From contig JAICKZ010000165.1 of assembly GCA_025927665.1 (NCBI GenBank), forward strand, positions 1 to 7,327: DNA of 7,327 nt, written 5' to 3'. A model generated the notes under the pieces. That model made no database searches. It saw only the letters and a list, made by a program, of their open reading frames with translations, and was not told where the DNA came from. Origin of the DNA: Steroidobacteraceae bacterium. Its GTDB lineage: Bacteria; Pseudomonadota; Gammaproteobacteria; Steroidobacterales; Steroidobacteraceae. The stretch's first letter is position 1. Each line of letters opens with the position of its first letter. This document shows, piece after piece, positions 1-6,518 of this stretch. Made by a program: the position numbers and the translations under genes.

Positions 1-42
1 CACCGCATAGGCGCAGACGTCGATAGCAAAAACATACGATAA
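1..42 (+). pseudogene. Possible C-terminal tail of an IS200/IS605-type TnpB, cut by the window edge
   Basis: Frame 1 from the window edge encodes a 13-residue tail, HRIGADVDSKNIR, followed by TAA. It resembles the last conserved block of TnpB proteins, where an Asp-Val-Asn-Ala-x-x-Asn-Ile motif follows the zinc ribbon and carries the last RuvC acidic residue. Here the block reads D-V-D-S-K-N-I. The call rests on this short match plus the GC-rich hairpin 46 bases downstream, which is of the kind that closes many IS200/IS605 right ends. TnpB is an RNA-guided nuclease encoded by these elements. Many TnpB proteins continue further past this block, so the tail may be prematurely stopped. A chance match in so short a stretch is possible. 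Confidence 0.4.
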
Positions 43-81
43 AAGTGGATGTCCTTTATTTTTCCGTCTGGAGTTGTAGCG

Positions 82-118
82 ACAAGTACCCCGGCTTTAG
101 CCGGGGGAGTCTACTTGT
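82..118 (+). repeat. Strong GC-rich hairpin; likely IS200/IS605 right-end structure or a terminator
   Basis: A perfect 7-bp inner stem, CCCCGGC (89-95) with GCCGGGG (100-106), closes on a TTTA loop. A second perfect 7-bp arm, ACAAGTA (82-88) with TACTTGT (112-118), stacks outside it with a 5-base bulge (107-111) on one side. Single-strand-transposing IS200/IS605 elements carry subterminal hairpins of this type at their right end, and the preceding TnpB-like codons fit that. A T-rich run (119-129) follows on the plus strand, so a rho-independent terminator for a plus-strand gene off the left edge is the alternative. Confidence 0.6.
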
Positions 119-150
119 TGGTTTTTGTTGCTGTGTGCCCTACGCGAGCC

Positions 151-323
151 TCAACGACCCACCACCCAATCACCGTTTGGTCGTTTAGCAAATAGGAACA
201 AAGAAATGCAAAAGCAAAGTGCAACGATCAGAAAGAGATCATAAATTGACGATGATCTAAATCTAGAGCTTACTAACATAAAAAGATTAAAAATAAGACC
301 TGTCATCACTCCAAGAAAATATG
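151..323 (-). pseudogene. C-terminal half of an unidentified small membrane protein, separated by an IS3 element
   Basis: Reading leftwards from the IS boundary, about 57 codons stay open to a TGA at 151-153. They include two hydrophobic stretches, YFLGVMTGLIFNLFMLV and YDLFLIVALCFCISLFLF, separated by a short Arg/Ser-rich loop, and a basic, Trp-containing tail. This looks like two membrane helices. The apparent ATG at 352-354 lies inside the IS inverted repeat, so it is not the native start. An internal ATG at 304-306 could start a short protein, but the simpler reading is the 3' part of a gene whose 5' part is at 1339-1585, since the two halves join in frame if the IS is removed. I do not recognise the family. 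A standalone 50-residue membrane protein, or no gene at all, remain possible. Confidence 0.4.
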
Positions 324-354
324 TGATCTTCCCCCCCAACTTTAACGGACACAT
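324..354 (+). repeat. Left terminal inverted repeat of the IS3-family element
   Basis: The sequence begins TGATCTTCCC and ends with GGACACAT. Against the reverse complement of the right end, the first five and last eight bases match exactly, with a few substitutions and a 3-base length difference between. The long C run (331-337) makes the repeat imperfect. Confidence 0.8.
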
Positions 355-389
355 TGATAAGCGAGTAAAATCGTCAATTGAGGTGTCAA

Positions 390-662
390 ATGAAGAGCAA
401 ACAAGTTACGCAGGGTAAATCGACTAAGCGGTATCATAGCGCTGAATTTAAGGATCAAGCATTGATGCGTATGGAGCAAGAGGGAGCAGCAGCAACGGCA
501 CGTGTATTGGAACTGAAGCCAACACAGCAGTTGTATGCATGGCGATCAGCGAAGAAGCTACGCGGTCAAACCAGTGAAGAGCAGCGATTGATGCAAAGTG
601 ATTACGCACGCCTGAAGCGCATCGAGGTCGCGCAGGCTGACCGCGTATCACGCGACACTTGA
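390..662 (+). pseudogene. IS3-family OrfA, N-terminal HTH part with a replaced C-terminus
   Basis: OrfA binds the IS ends through an N-terminal helix-turn-helix and is normally fused to OrfB by programmed frameshifting. I place the start at ATG 390 because GAGG (380-383) sits 6 bases upstream; an in-frame TTG at 378 is less likely. The K-R-Y-H-S-A-E-F-K stretch and the following alanine-rich helix through W-R-S-A-K-K match the HTH_Tnp_1 fold of this family. The leucine-zipper region begins (EEQRLMQSDYARLKR), but after that the protein reads IEVAQADRVSRDT and stops. Family OrfA proteins continue with a Glu/Lys-rich coiled coil and a frameshift window, and both are missing. The junction near 620 is therefore the probable left edge of the internal deletion. 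Confidence 0.75.
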
Positions 663-663
663 G

Positions 664-1308
664 AGTGCAAGGCTGCACGGCGGGTCGGCACAAATCGAAA
701 ACAGCCTAAAAAGGCAGGGTTTGCGCGCGAAGGCGGCACGCAAGTTCAAAGCCACTACGAACTCGCATCACCATTTGCCGGTTGCAGAAAATCTGTTGCA
801 ACAAAACTTTAGTACTGAGCATCCTAATCAAAAATGGGTCAGCGACATCACTTACATTGCCACCGATGAAGGCTGGCTGTATTTGGCGATGGTGATGGAT
901 TTGTACTCACACAGTATCATTGGCTGGTCGATGTCAGCATGTATGACCGCAACGCTGGTGTGCGATGCATTAACGATGGCAATGTTTAAATGGCACTTCC
1001 CTAAACAAGTCATCGTGCATTCAGATCGAGGCAGTCAATATTGTTCGCGTGAGTATCAACAATTACTCAAACACCATGCCTTGATTTGCAGCATGAGCGC
1101 CAAAGGTAACTGCTACGACAATGCGGCGATGGAAAGTTGGAATCACAGTTTGAAAGTTGAAGCCATTCATGGTGAACGCTTTAAAACACGAGCCATCGCT
1201 AAATCACAGGTGTTCGATTACATTGAAGTCTATTACAATCGAAAGCGGCTCCATTCTACGCTTGGATACCAAACTCCAGAGCAGTTCGAGCTAGCGCATG
1301 TCTCTTAA
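664..1308 (+). pseudogene. IS3-family OrfB, N-terminally truncated integrase core (DD35E)
   Basis: This is the catalytic half of an IS3 transposase, an rve/integrase-type DDE recombinase. Counting from the LRAK segment at 721, the catalytic residues are Asp42 (W-V-S-D-I-T-Y), Asp102 (H-S-D-R-G-S-Q-Y) and Glu138 (A-M-E-S-W), giving the DD35E spacing. The C-terminal YYNRKRLHSTLGYQTPEQF motif is present and the stop is at 1306-1308. In the same frame upstream, codons for ESARLHGGSAQIENSLKRQG resemble the YGS-R-I helical region that precedes the core. They run straight into LRAK without the usual stretch between, so a second small deletion is likely. There is no proper start and no frameshift link to orfA. 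The core could be supplied in trans only if a start were found. Confidence 0.85.
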
Positions 1309-1310
1309 CT

Positions 1311-1338
1311 ATGTGTCCGGGAAACAGAGGGAGGATCA
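1311..1338 (-). repeat. Right terminal inverted repeat of the IS3-family element
   Basis: The sequence starts two bases after the orfB stop and reads ATGTGTCC ... GGAGGATCA. Its complement starts TGATCCTCCC, matching the left end and the usual IS3 terminal pattern. Confidence 0.8.
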
Positions 1339-1585
1339 TTAATGTCTCATGATCAGAAATGTCTTTTAGATCAAATTTCTTTTGTATTAATATGCTCAAG
1401 ATATCATTCAAGTAAAAACGAAGATTTTCGTTCTTCAATATCACTGAATCAAAATATAGATCCTGGCTCTGGCTTAATTCATCTGCAGGGATATTCGGGC
1501 AAAACGCAATCGACGCCAATACCAAAATTGGCAATAAGTAGCGCCCGGTTTTACGCAAGAACTGACTAGACATAGTTTTAATCAC
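1339..1585 (-). pseudogene. N-terminal half of an unidentified exported or membrane protein, interrupted by the IS3 element
   Basis: From ATG at 1583-1585 about 82 codons are open up to the IS right end. The N-terminus has basic residues (K3, R11, K12, R15), then a hydrophobic run YLLPILVLASIAFC and a PADE segment. This looks like a signal peptide or first membrane helix. The rest is a soluble, Leu/Ile/Asp/Lys-rich segment ending D-I-S-D-H-E-T. Beyond 1338 the frame reads into IS sequence. If the IS is removed, the codon split by the boundary re-forms and the frame continues into the two-helix segment at 151-323, predicting a protein of about 137 residues. No clear Shine-Dalgarno sequence is visible. 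The family is not recognised, and the plus-strand reading of the same DNA (from 1342) looks like an antisense shadow. Confidence 0.4.
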
Positions 1586-1655
1586 AACTTAATTATTTAT
1601 TAATATAGACTACTTTACATTTTAATCCATTTCGAATTGAAAGTTCAAAGACTAA

Positions 1656-1747
1656 TCAATGTGTACAGTGTGTCATCTTCTGAACCAACAATTGAGCCGC
1701 ACCAGAATAGTTATCGGATGTCGGTGTGTAGTTGACATCAAAGTTGG
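1656..1747 (-). pseudogene. Possible decayed C-terminal coding tail next to a solo IS end
   Basis: Reading leftwards from the IS end at 1748, one frame stays open for about 30 codons to a TGA at 1656-1658. It gives ITNFDVNYTPTSDNYSGA and then AQLLVQKMTHCTH. The composition, rich in Asn, Asp, Thr, Tyr and Ser, is that of a real extracytoplasmic or beta-rich protein more than of random AT-rich DNA. The upstream part of the gene would have been removed or displaced by the IS. No family is recognised, and the length is too short to exclude chance. Confidence 0.25.
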
Positions 1748-1791
1748 TGATCCGCACCCCGATGTGTACCCGATCATAAGTTAGTATTGCT
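1748..1791 (+). repeat. Solo terminal end of an IS3-family element, matching the end at 7189
   Basis: These 44 bases match 7189-7232 at 39 of 44 positions by direct comparison, in the same orientation. The shared core CCCCGATGTGTAC is followed, after one mismatched base, by CGATCATAAGTTAGTA. At 7189 this sequence is the terminal inverted repeat and the last transposase codons of an IS3-family element. Here the last codons (S-N-T-N-L-stop on the minus strand) are recognisable, but homology ends at about 1791. It is therefore a remnant of an end, not a whole element. The five differences suggest an older or diverged copy. Confidence 0.75.
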
Positions 1792-1929
1792 GATCCTCAG
1801 ACAACCTATCAGCAACCTACTTTGCCAATCGAGTATAAATACTGACGCGATGAATCGAGCTGCGGAATACGGAATTGAATGTTAACAAAATAAGTATTAT
1901 CTCTTTTGGATTGTCCAATCACGCATTTT

Positions 1930-1946
1930 CTTCAGCAATCCTTAAG
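1930..1946 (+). promoter_or_regulatory. Possible PmrA/QseB-type direct-repeat box upstream of the response regulator
   Basis: CTTCAG (1930-1935) and CTTAAG (1941-1946) are separated by exactly 5 bases, giving the 11-base period used by OmpR/PmrA-type dimers. It resembles the PmrA half-site pattern YTTAAK-N5-YTTAAK. A third CTTCAG follows at 1947-1952. The box ends 22 bases before the regulator's start codon, which suits autorepression or binding within the leader better than classical activation. Motifs this short occur by chance. Confidence 0.25.
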
Positions 1947-1968
1947 CTTCAGATGCAATAATTCCCGC

Positions 1969-2628
1969 ATGCATATTCTGATGATAGAAGACGATCTGGA
2001 CTTGGGTCGCGGTTTGCTCAAGGCATTGAATGCCGAGAGCATCAGTTGTCAATGGGTGCGCCGCGCTGCAGATGCGCCACCCTCTTTCTATGGTCAAATT
2101 TATGATTGTGTTTTACTCGATCTATCTTTACCCGATGGTACCGGTTTCGATCTGCTCAATCATTGGCGTCGCACTGGGGTGATGATGCCCATCATCATCA
2201 TGACTGCACGCTCTGCCATCGAAGACAAATTGACCGGATTAGATGGGGGTGCCGATGACTTCGTCGTCAAGCCCTTTGATATCGCAGAGCTGATATCACG
2301 TATTCGTGCCGTCGTGCGACGCTCTGCACAGCGTGCCAGCGAAGTGTGGACCATTGGTGATCTGCAAGTAGAACCACAACGATTCATCGCACGACTCAAC
2401 GACGTGCCTGTGGAATTGTCACCACGTGAGTTCAGTTTGTTGGTGGAACTTGCACGTGATGTGGGTGCTTACATACCTAAGGGAATATTGGCCCAACGCT
2501 TGGAGCCGCTTGGTGATGCGATAGATTTTGGTGCACTGGAAGTACATATCTCAAATCTGCGGCGCAAGATCGGTACCGAGCGGATTCGTACTTTGCGTGG
2601 TGTAGGCTACATGCTGGTGCCACAGTGA
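1969..2628 (+). CDS. Two-component response regulator, OmpR/PhoB family (QseB/PmrA-like)
   Basis: This is a cytoplasmic DNA-binding regulator of 219 residues, the normal length for the family. The receiver domain (about 1-115) has the acidic pair Asp8/Asp9, the phosphoacceptor Asp51 (L-L-D-L-S-L-P-D-G), Thr80 and Lys102 (V-V-K-P-F). The winged-helix output domain (about 125-218) includes LSPREFSLLVELA and the recognition-helix region EVHISNLRRKIG, ending R-G-V-G-Y-M-L. I chose ATG 1969 because the protein then begins MHILMIEDD directly at the first receiver strand. An in-frame ATG at 1906 would add 21 residues unlike any receiver N-terminus. No good Shine-Dalgarno sequence precedes 1969. The stop overlaps the kinase start in GTGA (2625-2628), so the two are translationally coupled. 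The closest family by look is QseB/PmrA/TctD, but the exact ortholog cannot be fixed by eye. Confidence 0.95.
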   Translation: MHILMIEDDLDLGRGLLKALNAESISCQWVRRAADAPPSFYGQIYDCVLLDLSLPDGTGFDLLNHWRRTGVMMPIIIMTARSAIEDKLTGLDGGADDFVVKPFDIAELISRIRAVVRRSAQRASEVWTIGDLQVEPQRFIARLNDVPVELSPREFSLLVELARDVGAYIPKGILAQRLEPLGDAIDFGALEVHISNLRRKIGTERIRTLRGVGYMLVPQ

Positions 2629-4007
2629 AATTATTTCAACCCACCCTCACCCGTCGAGTCATCCTTGCAGTGCTATTCGCAATGGCACTGATCTGGGTAT
2701 TCTTGATGGGATTTGAATTCTTGCGATTGCGTTGGATCGAAAGCCACGACAATCCAAACATGACAGAATTTAACTTGGGCGTTATCGATGCGCTTCAGGA
2801 TGCACAAGATACCCGTAGTGCCGCGCAGATTGCAGCATGGATCGATCGAAGGATTTTGAATGGTCGCCAACGCGCGGGCGTCGATAGTAAATTTGAGTTT
2901 CAAGTATTTGATAATCAGAATCAGTTGATATATCACTCACCTGGCATTGATGCGAGTTATTTAAAGCCCAACACTGGAGTTCAACAAACACAAATCATCA
3001 ATGGCAGGATCTATCAAGTTGCAACTTTGGTGACGCCACAATGGACAGTAGTGTCCGGTCAAGAGCGAGTGGATACGTCGTGGGCGCTAAAGCGAGTTAG
3101 TCGTGAAATCACGCTCGAAGTGCTGATGTCGATTCCCATCGCAATGTTGCCAGTGTGGCTTGCCGTATCCACTGGGCTACGTCCTTTGCGTCGGATATCG
3201 GAACGCATTGCGGCACGATCGATTAACGATCTCTCTCCGATTGGCATCACCGCAAAATACACCGAGATTAAACCCATCATCACGGCATTGGATGAGTTGT
3301 TGATCAAACTCAATGCAACCATTTATCGCGAACGTGCATTTGTGCATGATGCTGCTCACGAATTACGTACACCCATGGCCGTGATTTCAGCACAGGCGCA
3401 CGCGCTTGTAAAAGCGCCCGCAACTGCAGATCGCCATGACGCTGAACAAGCTTTAAATGCAGCGCTTAAGCGTGCATCGCATTTGGTTCATCAATTATTG
3501 ATGCTGGCAAGATTGGATACACAAGTTGTAACGGAAACTATCGACATCGATCTTGCGCAGTTGTTGCGACAAGACCTTACCGGATTCGCCGCTGCAGCCG
3601 CAACACGTGATATTGAATTAGTGTTGGAAGCGCCTGACAAATTGATGTGTGCGATTGCAGTGCCCACCTTCCAATCAATCGTGAGCAATCTTGTTGATAA
3701 TGCTATTCGCTATGGACACCAGGGCGGGTCTGTCATTGTAGATCTACAACACCATGACAAAGGATTCAGCGTGTCAGTCACTGATGATGGTCCTGGCATT
3801 CCGCTTGGTGATCAGCAACGAGTGTTTGAACGTTTTTTTCGTGGCAGCGGTCACGATGTATCTGGTACTGGACTGGGCTTAGCGATAGCAAGTCAAGCAG
3901 CATTGCTGCTGGGTGGAAGCATTGAATTAACACCAGGTCGTGATGGTCATGGTTGCAGATTTACATTCACCTCTGCAATACATAATCAATGTCTAGTGAA
4001 TGCCTAA
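2625..4007 (+). CDS. Membrane sensor histidine kinase (QseC/PmrB/TctE-like)
   Basis: This is the sensor partner of the upstream regulator: it autophosphorylates on His and passes phosphate to Asp51 of that protein. It has 460 residues from a GTG start that overlaps the regulator's TGA. Visible parts in order are membrane helix 1 (about 11-32), a periplasmic sensor of about 130 residues resembling the 2CSK_N region of QseC/TctE, membrane helix 2 (about 164-184), a HAMP-like linker (about 185-235), and the HisKA H-box H-E-L-R-T-P with His245. The ATPase domain follows with the N-box (N-L-V-D-N-A, Asn355-Asn359), G1 (D-D-G-P-G-I, 387-392), F-box (F-E-R-F-F, 401-405) and G2 (G-T-G-L-G-L, 414-419). 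All catalytic motifs are intact, so the kinase should be active. The stimulus cannot be inferred from sequence. A TonB-dependent receptor lies 106 bases downstream on the same strand. Confidence 0.95.
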   Translation: MKLFQPTLTRRVILAVLFAMALIWVFLMGFEFLRLRWIESHDNPNMTEFNLGVIDALQDAQDTRSAAQIAAWIDRRILNGRQRAGVDSKFEFQVFDNQNQLIYHSPGIDASYLKPNTGVQQTQIINGRIYQVATLVTPQWTVVSGQERVDTSWALKRVSREITLEVLMSIPIAMLPVWLAVSTGLRPLRRISERIAARSINDLSPIGITAKYTEIKPIITALDELLIKLNATIYRERAFVHDAAHELRTPMAVISAQAHALVKAPATADRHDAEQALNAALKRASHLVHQLLMLARLDTQVVTETIDIDLAQLLRQDLTGFAAAAATRDIELVLEAPDKLMCAIAVPTFQSIVSNLVDNAIRYGHQGGSVIVDLQHHDKGFSVSVTDDGPGIPLGDQQRVFERFFRGSGHDVSGTGLGLAIASQAALLLGGSIELTPGRDGHGCRFTFTSAIHNQCLVNA

Positions 4008-4100
4008 TAAATGCTTAAGAAAGTGATTTTAAGATTGGCTAAAGCTTCGCATGCCAAAGTGTACTGCAAGATCATCATGATTGACTTAGCAGTATTACTC

Positions 4101-4104
4101 GGAG
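4101..4104 (+). promoter_or_regulatory. Shine-Dalgarno fixing the start of the TonB-dependent receptor
   Basis: GGAG sits 9 bases before ATG 4114. The receptor frame has an upstream stop (TAG, 4087-4089), so 4114 is the only sensible ATG. The 106-base gap after the kinase shows no clear terminator, so read-through from the kinase gene is possible. Confidence 0.6.
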
Positions 4105-4113
4105 TTAGCAGGA

Positions 4114-6171
4114 ATGAAGTTACCAAGAAATTCTTTTATCACCTCAAGCACCGCATTGGTCCTCGCATACAGTGCAAATGCATTATCAGACACCAACAAT
4201 TCAGTTGCAGTGGCTGACAACAATGTCGATTCGCTAGATACGGTTGTTGTAGAAGGCATCAGAAAATCTGATGAAACCGAGCAAACAGAGCAAACCAAAA
4301 AACTGAGTCGTGTCCCGGCAATGATGAGTGATCCATTGCAAGCGGTGTTCAGTCTTCCTGGCATTGTACAAGTTAACGAAGCCATCAGTCTGCCCGCAGT
4401 GCGCGGCTCGGGACCGGCTGACAATACATTTTTCATCGACTCGTTACCCGCATCGTTTCTCTTTCACTCGGTGTTGGGCTACAGCATATTCAACGAAAGT
4501 TTAATACGTGATTTCGGAGTTCATGCAGCGGGGTTCGGCGCGCAATACGGTGATGCGACAGGTGCAATCTTCGATATCAGTTTGCGCGAGCCTCGCAACC
4601 AACCATTGGCCACTACACTGGAATCCAGCTTTCTAATAGCCAGCGCATTAGTCGAAGGTGGCATCTCGGAGAATCAAGCGTTCTATGCTTCGTATCGCGA
4701 AAGCTTGATTCACTTAGTGCTTCCAACAGTGGACAAGAAGAATCAATCTGGAACTGATGATGTGACCTTCGAAAAATATCCGCGCTCGCGCGATTGGCAA
4801 TTTAAATATACGTTCACTGCTAACGACTACAATCGTATTTCATTACTCAGCCTTGGCGCACAAGATTCTGTTACAGCCGATATCGGATTAAACGCTAACG
4901 CAGCACTGGTTGACCCAGGCTCTGCCGGTCAGACTTCAATCCTTACCAAGTTTAATAGCGAAGGCATAAAATGGGATTACGAACACGGCGCCAGCGAACT
5001 TCACACTGCTCTTAGCAACCTACGTAGTGAGGAAATGGATACACGCGGCACACAACATGAATTCATTCGTGTCAACAGTGATGATTGGCAATTCAAAACG
5101 CGATATGCCTATACCACACACACCGATACATTTGCAGTTGGTGCGGAACAGTGGTTGCAGAAATTCAATTATGCCGTACATCTTCGCTATCGACCGTGCA
5201 CCGCTTTCTCTCCCGACTGTACCACCAATCTTGGACCGCTGATTGATTTGGACGATCACCAAATCGTACGTACCAGTGCTGTGTTTGCCGAGAATACCAT
5301 CCGTCTGCTTGAGCCTTGGACGCTTACCACCGGAGTTCGCTACGCGCATAACGCATATCTCAAAGAAACTCATGTTGAGCCACGTATTTCTACACAGTGG
5401 CAATTGAATACCAATTGGTCTTTACACGCATCTTGGGGTCAGTATCACCAACTTCCAGAAATCGTCGAGCTTCTGCAAAGCGTCGGCAATCCTTCACTGC
5501 GTTCACCAACAGCAGAACACTATGTCATGGGATTCAATGGCACATTAGGTAATGGCTGGTCATTATCCACTGATGTCTATTACAAGAAATTGGACAAGCT
5601 GGCTGTGGACGTCACTGATGATCGGCACTATATCAACGCGGCAAGTGGTGACGCATACGGCATTGAATTTCAAGTTAACAAAGACTTGACCGAACGTTTG
5701 AAAGGCTGGGCAACGTTAAGTTTGTCACGCACGAAGCGTCACAATGATCTCACCGATACGACATTCCGATATGATTTTGACACACCCATTGTCGCGAATT
5801 TCGTGGTTGATTACGACTTAGGGCGTCATTGGGACGCCAGCGCACGTTGGAATTATCGCAGTGGCTTTCCCTTCACACCAATTGTTGGTAATAAAGAAAA
5901 CCCAGACTTCCCTGGCTTCTTTGTACCCGTATATGGCGAGCTCAATAGCCAACGTGCACATGCTTATCATCGACTGGATTTGCATGTAGGTCGTACAATT
6001 GTGGGTAAAAAATATACACGTAGTTATTTTGTCGACATCATTAACGCGTACGGCAGACAGAACGGAGGTGGAGTGGTGTACAAACCCATCGCCGGAACCT
6101 CCAATTACAAACTGGAAGAAACCAAAAGCCTGCCATTCATTCCATCATTTGGAGTTAAAATAAGCTTCTAA
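4114..6171 (+). CDS. TonB-dependent outer-membrane receptor
   Basis: This is an outer-membrane active transporter that uses TonB/ExbB/ExbD energy to import a bound ligand, which is not identifiable here. It has 685 residues. The signal peptide runs to about residue 23 (A-N-A before L-S-D). A TonB-box-like D-T-V-V-V-E-G lies at 42-48. The plug domain covers about 65-165, with S-L-P-A-V-R-G-S-G, D-N-T-F-F-I-D-S-L-P and F-G-A-Q-Y-G-D-A-T-G. The beta-barrel follows and ends with Phe in FGVKISF, as expected for BAM recognition. Cys362 and Cys369 probably form a disulfide in an external loop. A 9-base tandem duplication (4279-4296) encodes EQT-EQT between box and plug. There is no N-terminal secretin/STN signalling domain, so regulation probably goes through the adjacent two-component system and not an anti-sigma route. 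The frame appears intact. Confidence 0.93.
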   Translation: MKLPRNSFITSSTALVLAYSANALSDTNNSVAVADNNVDSLDTVVVEGIRKSDETEQTEQTKKLSRVPAMMSDPLQAVFSLPGIVQVNEAISLPAVRGSGPADNTFFIDSLPASFLFHSVLGYSIFNESLIRDFGVHAAGFGAQYGDATGAIFDISLREPRNQPLATTLESSFLIASALVEGGISENQAFYASYRESLIHLVLPTVDKKNQSGTDDVTFEKYPRSRDWQFKYTFTANDYNRISLLSLGAQDSVTADIGLNANAALVDPGSAGQTSILTKFNSEGIKWDYEHGASELHTALSNLRSEEMDTRGTQHEFIRVNSDDWQFKTRYAYTTHTDTFAVGAEQWLQKFNYAVHLRYRPCTAFSPDCTTNLGPLIDLDDHQIVRTSAVFAENTIRLLEPWTLTTGVRYAHNAYLKETHVEPRISTQWQLNTNWSLHASWGQYHQLPEIVELLQSVGNPSLRSPTAEHYVMGFNGTLGNGWSLSTDVYYKKLDKLAVDVTDDRHYINAASGDAYGIEFQVNKDLTERLKGWATLSLSRTKRHNDLTDTTFRYDFDTPIVANFVVDYDLGRHWDASARWNYRSGFPFTPIVGNKENPDFPGFFVPVYGELNSQRAHAYHRLDLHVGRTIVGKKYTRSYFVDIINAYGRQNGGGVVYKPIAGTSNYKLEETKSLPFIPSFGVKISF

Positions 6172-6518
6172 GAAATGCGGGACGATGTTTTTGAACAACC
6201 GGTATAAACGCATTGACCGCTACATCTTGCGTTACTAATACCTTCTCATCTATGCGCTTTCTCTTTAACATGGAAGTTTGTCAACCAGAAGCGCTTTGAG
6301 TTTTTCAAATGGATAGATTTTTTATCCACGTGCCAATGTTGGTGTACCTGTCAATACTCATTTTCAGCCCAGCCCACGATGACAGGAAACTCGCTGCTGA
6401 ACTTCGTCCTGCATTCCTACGGCGTACACCCTCATTTCATTTTTATAATTTTACGAACTGGTTGTCAGTTGCGAAAGCGAGCATTATCTAAACGAAGGTT
6501 TCACTCTCCCTGTCAATA
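6172..6518. other. 347-base intergenic region without a recognisable gene
   Basis: I see no convincing gene. A 60-codon open frame (6309-6491, plus) lacks a ribosome site and family resemblance. Small stem-forming sequences occur: GCGCTT (6254-6259) with AAGCGC (6289-6294) followed by a T-rich stretch, and TGGATA (6310-6315) with TATCCA (6323-6328). The first might terminate the receptor transcript, but the 29-base loop makes it weak. No clear sigma-70 promoter for the downstream transporter could be assigned. Confidence 0.5.
6254..6305 (+). terminator. Weak candidate terminator after the receptor gene
   Basis: A 6-bp stem, GCGCTT with AAGCGC, is followed by TTTGAGTTTTT. The long loop and interrupted T run make this a low-confidence rho-independent terminator. 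Confidence 0.2.

Larger units (their letters stand above)
324..1338 (+). mobile_element. Internally deleted IS3-family insertion sequence
   Basis: The element is bounded by imperfect inverted repeats starting TGATC and carrying an inner GGACACAT block (324-354 and 1311-1338), typical of the IS3 family. It holds an orfA HTH start and an orfB integrase core in the order expected for this family. It spans 1015 bp, whereas complete members are usually about 1.2-1.3 kb. The missing part is the end of orfA and the first part of orfB, so it cannot make the OrfAB fusion transposase. The bases flanking the two ends (ATG before 324, TTA after 1338) do not form an obvious target duplication. The element lies within a minus-strand membrane-protein gene. 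Confidence 0.88.

Noticed and set aside
1342..1569. 75-codon plus-strand open frame right of the IS3 element
   Set aside because: It is antisense to the more protein-like minus-strand frame with a signal-like N-terminus, and has no recognisable features itself.
1906..1968. Upstream ATG extending the response regulator by 21 residues
   Set aside because: The added residues do not resemble a receiver-domain N-terminus, and ATG 1969 starts exactly at the first conserved strand.
4011..4217. 68-codon plus-strand open frame after the kinase gene
   Set aside because: Its second half overlaps the receptor signal peptide and N-terminus in another frame, it has no family resemblance, and the receptor start with its own GGAG is far better supported.
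4279..4296. 9-base tandem duplication encoding EQT-EQT in the receptor
   Set aside because: Only two units in a flexible linker between TonB box and plug. Not evidence of phase variation because the unit length is a multiple of three.
6309..6491. 60-codon plus-strand open frame with a hydrophobic start
   Set aside because: No ribosome site, no family motif and an irregular composition. It lies in a gap that looks like ordinary intergenic DNA.
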